Below, one piece after another: positions 63,816-64,000 of a stretch of 64,000 nt of DNA. The stretch's first letter is position 1. Each line of letters opens with the position of its first letter. The stretch covers positions 124,001-188,000 of the forward strand of contig NZ_SLWK01000007.1 in assembly GCF_004345615.1 (NCBI RefSeq), in the 5' to 3' direction. The notes under the pieces were generated by a model. The model did not search any database. It worked only from the letters and a program-made list of their open reading frames with translations, and was not told the origin of the DNA. Source of the DNA: Natronoflexus pectinivorans. GTDB taxonomy: Bacteria; Bacteroidota; Bacteroidia; Bacteroidales; Marinilabiliaceae. Position numbers and translations under genes: made by a program.

Positions 63816-64000
63816 ATGAAACGATTTTTTTCACTCTTATTAGTAGCATTTATAGCATTTGGTGCAACCTCGCAGGAATGGCTGACGAAAGTAGGTGCAC
63901 AGAGTTTTCCTGATGGAGAACGGATTTACAGAGTAAATGACTACAATGACGTATTTGAAGGGTACCCGCCCATTGCATCTACATCCGGAATTCAGGCAGC
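63816..64000 (+). CDS. Start of a probable right-handed beta-helix pectinase (GH28-like), truncated by the window
   Basis: Only 61 codons are visible. A signal peptide (MKRFFSLLLVAFIAFGATSQ) is followed by WLTKVGAQSFPDGERIYRVN and, at the edge, STSGIQAA. The last word resembles the SxxIQxAID stretch with which GH28 and related beta-helix proteins begin their first coil. The locus context fits a pectin enzyme. The family call is tentative, because no catalytic residue lies inside the window. Confidence 0.5.
   Translation, partial: MKRFFSLLLVAFIAFGATSQEWLTKVGAQSFPDGERIYRVNDYNDVFEGYPPIASTSGIQA

Overview
The window is chromosomal DNA from a member of the Bacteroidota. The evidence is two SusC/SusD outer-membrane glycan-uptake pairs, two proteins with C-terminal type IX secretion sorting domains, many lipoproteins, AT-rich intergenic DNA and promoters of the Bacteroidota type (TAnnTTTG -7 box). 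The enzyme content suggests a pectin degrader. An order such as Marinilabiliales is possible but cannot be proved from this sequence. I saw no rRNA, tRNA, CRISPR array or transposase.

Layout. (1) 1-10460: housekeeping and miscellaneous genes: a partial CoA-disulfide-reductase-like flavoprotein, an orphan secreted protein, two small membrane proteins, an M28 peptidase lipoprotein, sbcD-sbcC, and a TPR-like exported protein. (2) 10693-17179: a GH43 arabinanase, then a 2-oxo acid dehydrogenase operon (E2, E3, fused E1 alpha-beta). (3) 17303-26273: L-rhamnose catabolism: a PHP-domain protein, a bifunctional class II aldolase/short-chain dehydrogenase, a SorE-like zinc dehydrogenase, rhaT, rhaA, an FGGY kinase, and a 53-codon wreck of a second class II aldolase. 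(4) 26360-53558: a pectin/rhamnogalacturonan-I utilisation locus: a GH43-like lipoprotein, then one long operon (three fasciclin-domain lipoproteins, two SusC/SusD pairs, a giant T9SS-sorted surface protein), two tandem PL11 rhamnogalacturonan lyases and a GH28. (5) 53589-58883: an about 5.2-kb Rhs/toxin island bounded by a duplicated terminator sequence. It holds a 5'-truncated Rhs tip with an HExxH toxin domain, probable immunity genes, two broken toxin tails, palindromic repeats and a RelE/ParE-type toxin-antitoxin pair. (6) 58895-64000: rhaM (rhamnose mutarotase), a GH106 alpha-L-rhamnosidase and a CE12 acetylesterase that appear to be one gene split at a run of ten T, and the start of a probable beta-helix enzyme.

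How it fits together. Surface lyases and the uptake systems would cut and import rhamnogalacturonan oligosaccharides. CE12, GH106, GH28 and GH43 would strip acetyl groups, rhamnose, galacturonate and arabinose. RhaM, RhaT, RhaA, the kinase and the aldolase/dehydrogenase would catabolise the released L-rhamnose. The strongest new observation is that three separate transcription units (rhaT, the fasciclin/SusCD operon and rhaM) share a promoter element. Each has an about 38-bp conserved site ending in TTTGTGTATTG, followed by exactly 20 nt and a TAnnTTT(G/A) box. This predicts a rhamnose-responsive regulon whose regulator is not encoded in the window.

All functional calls come from reading motifs by eye. 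No database search was possible.
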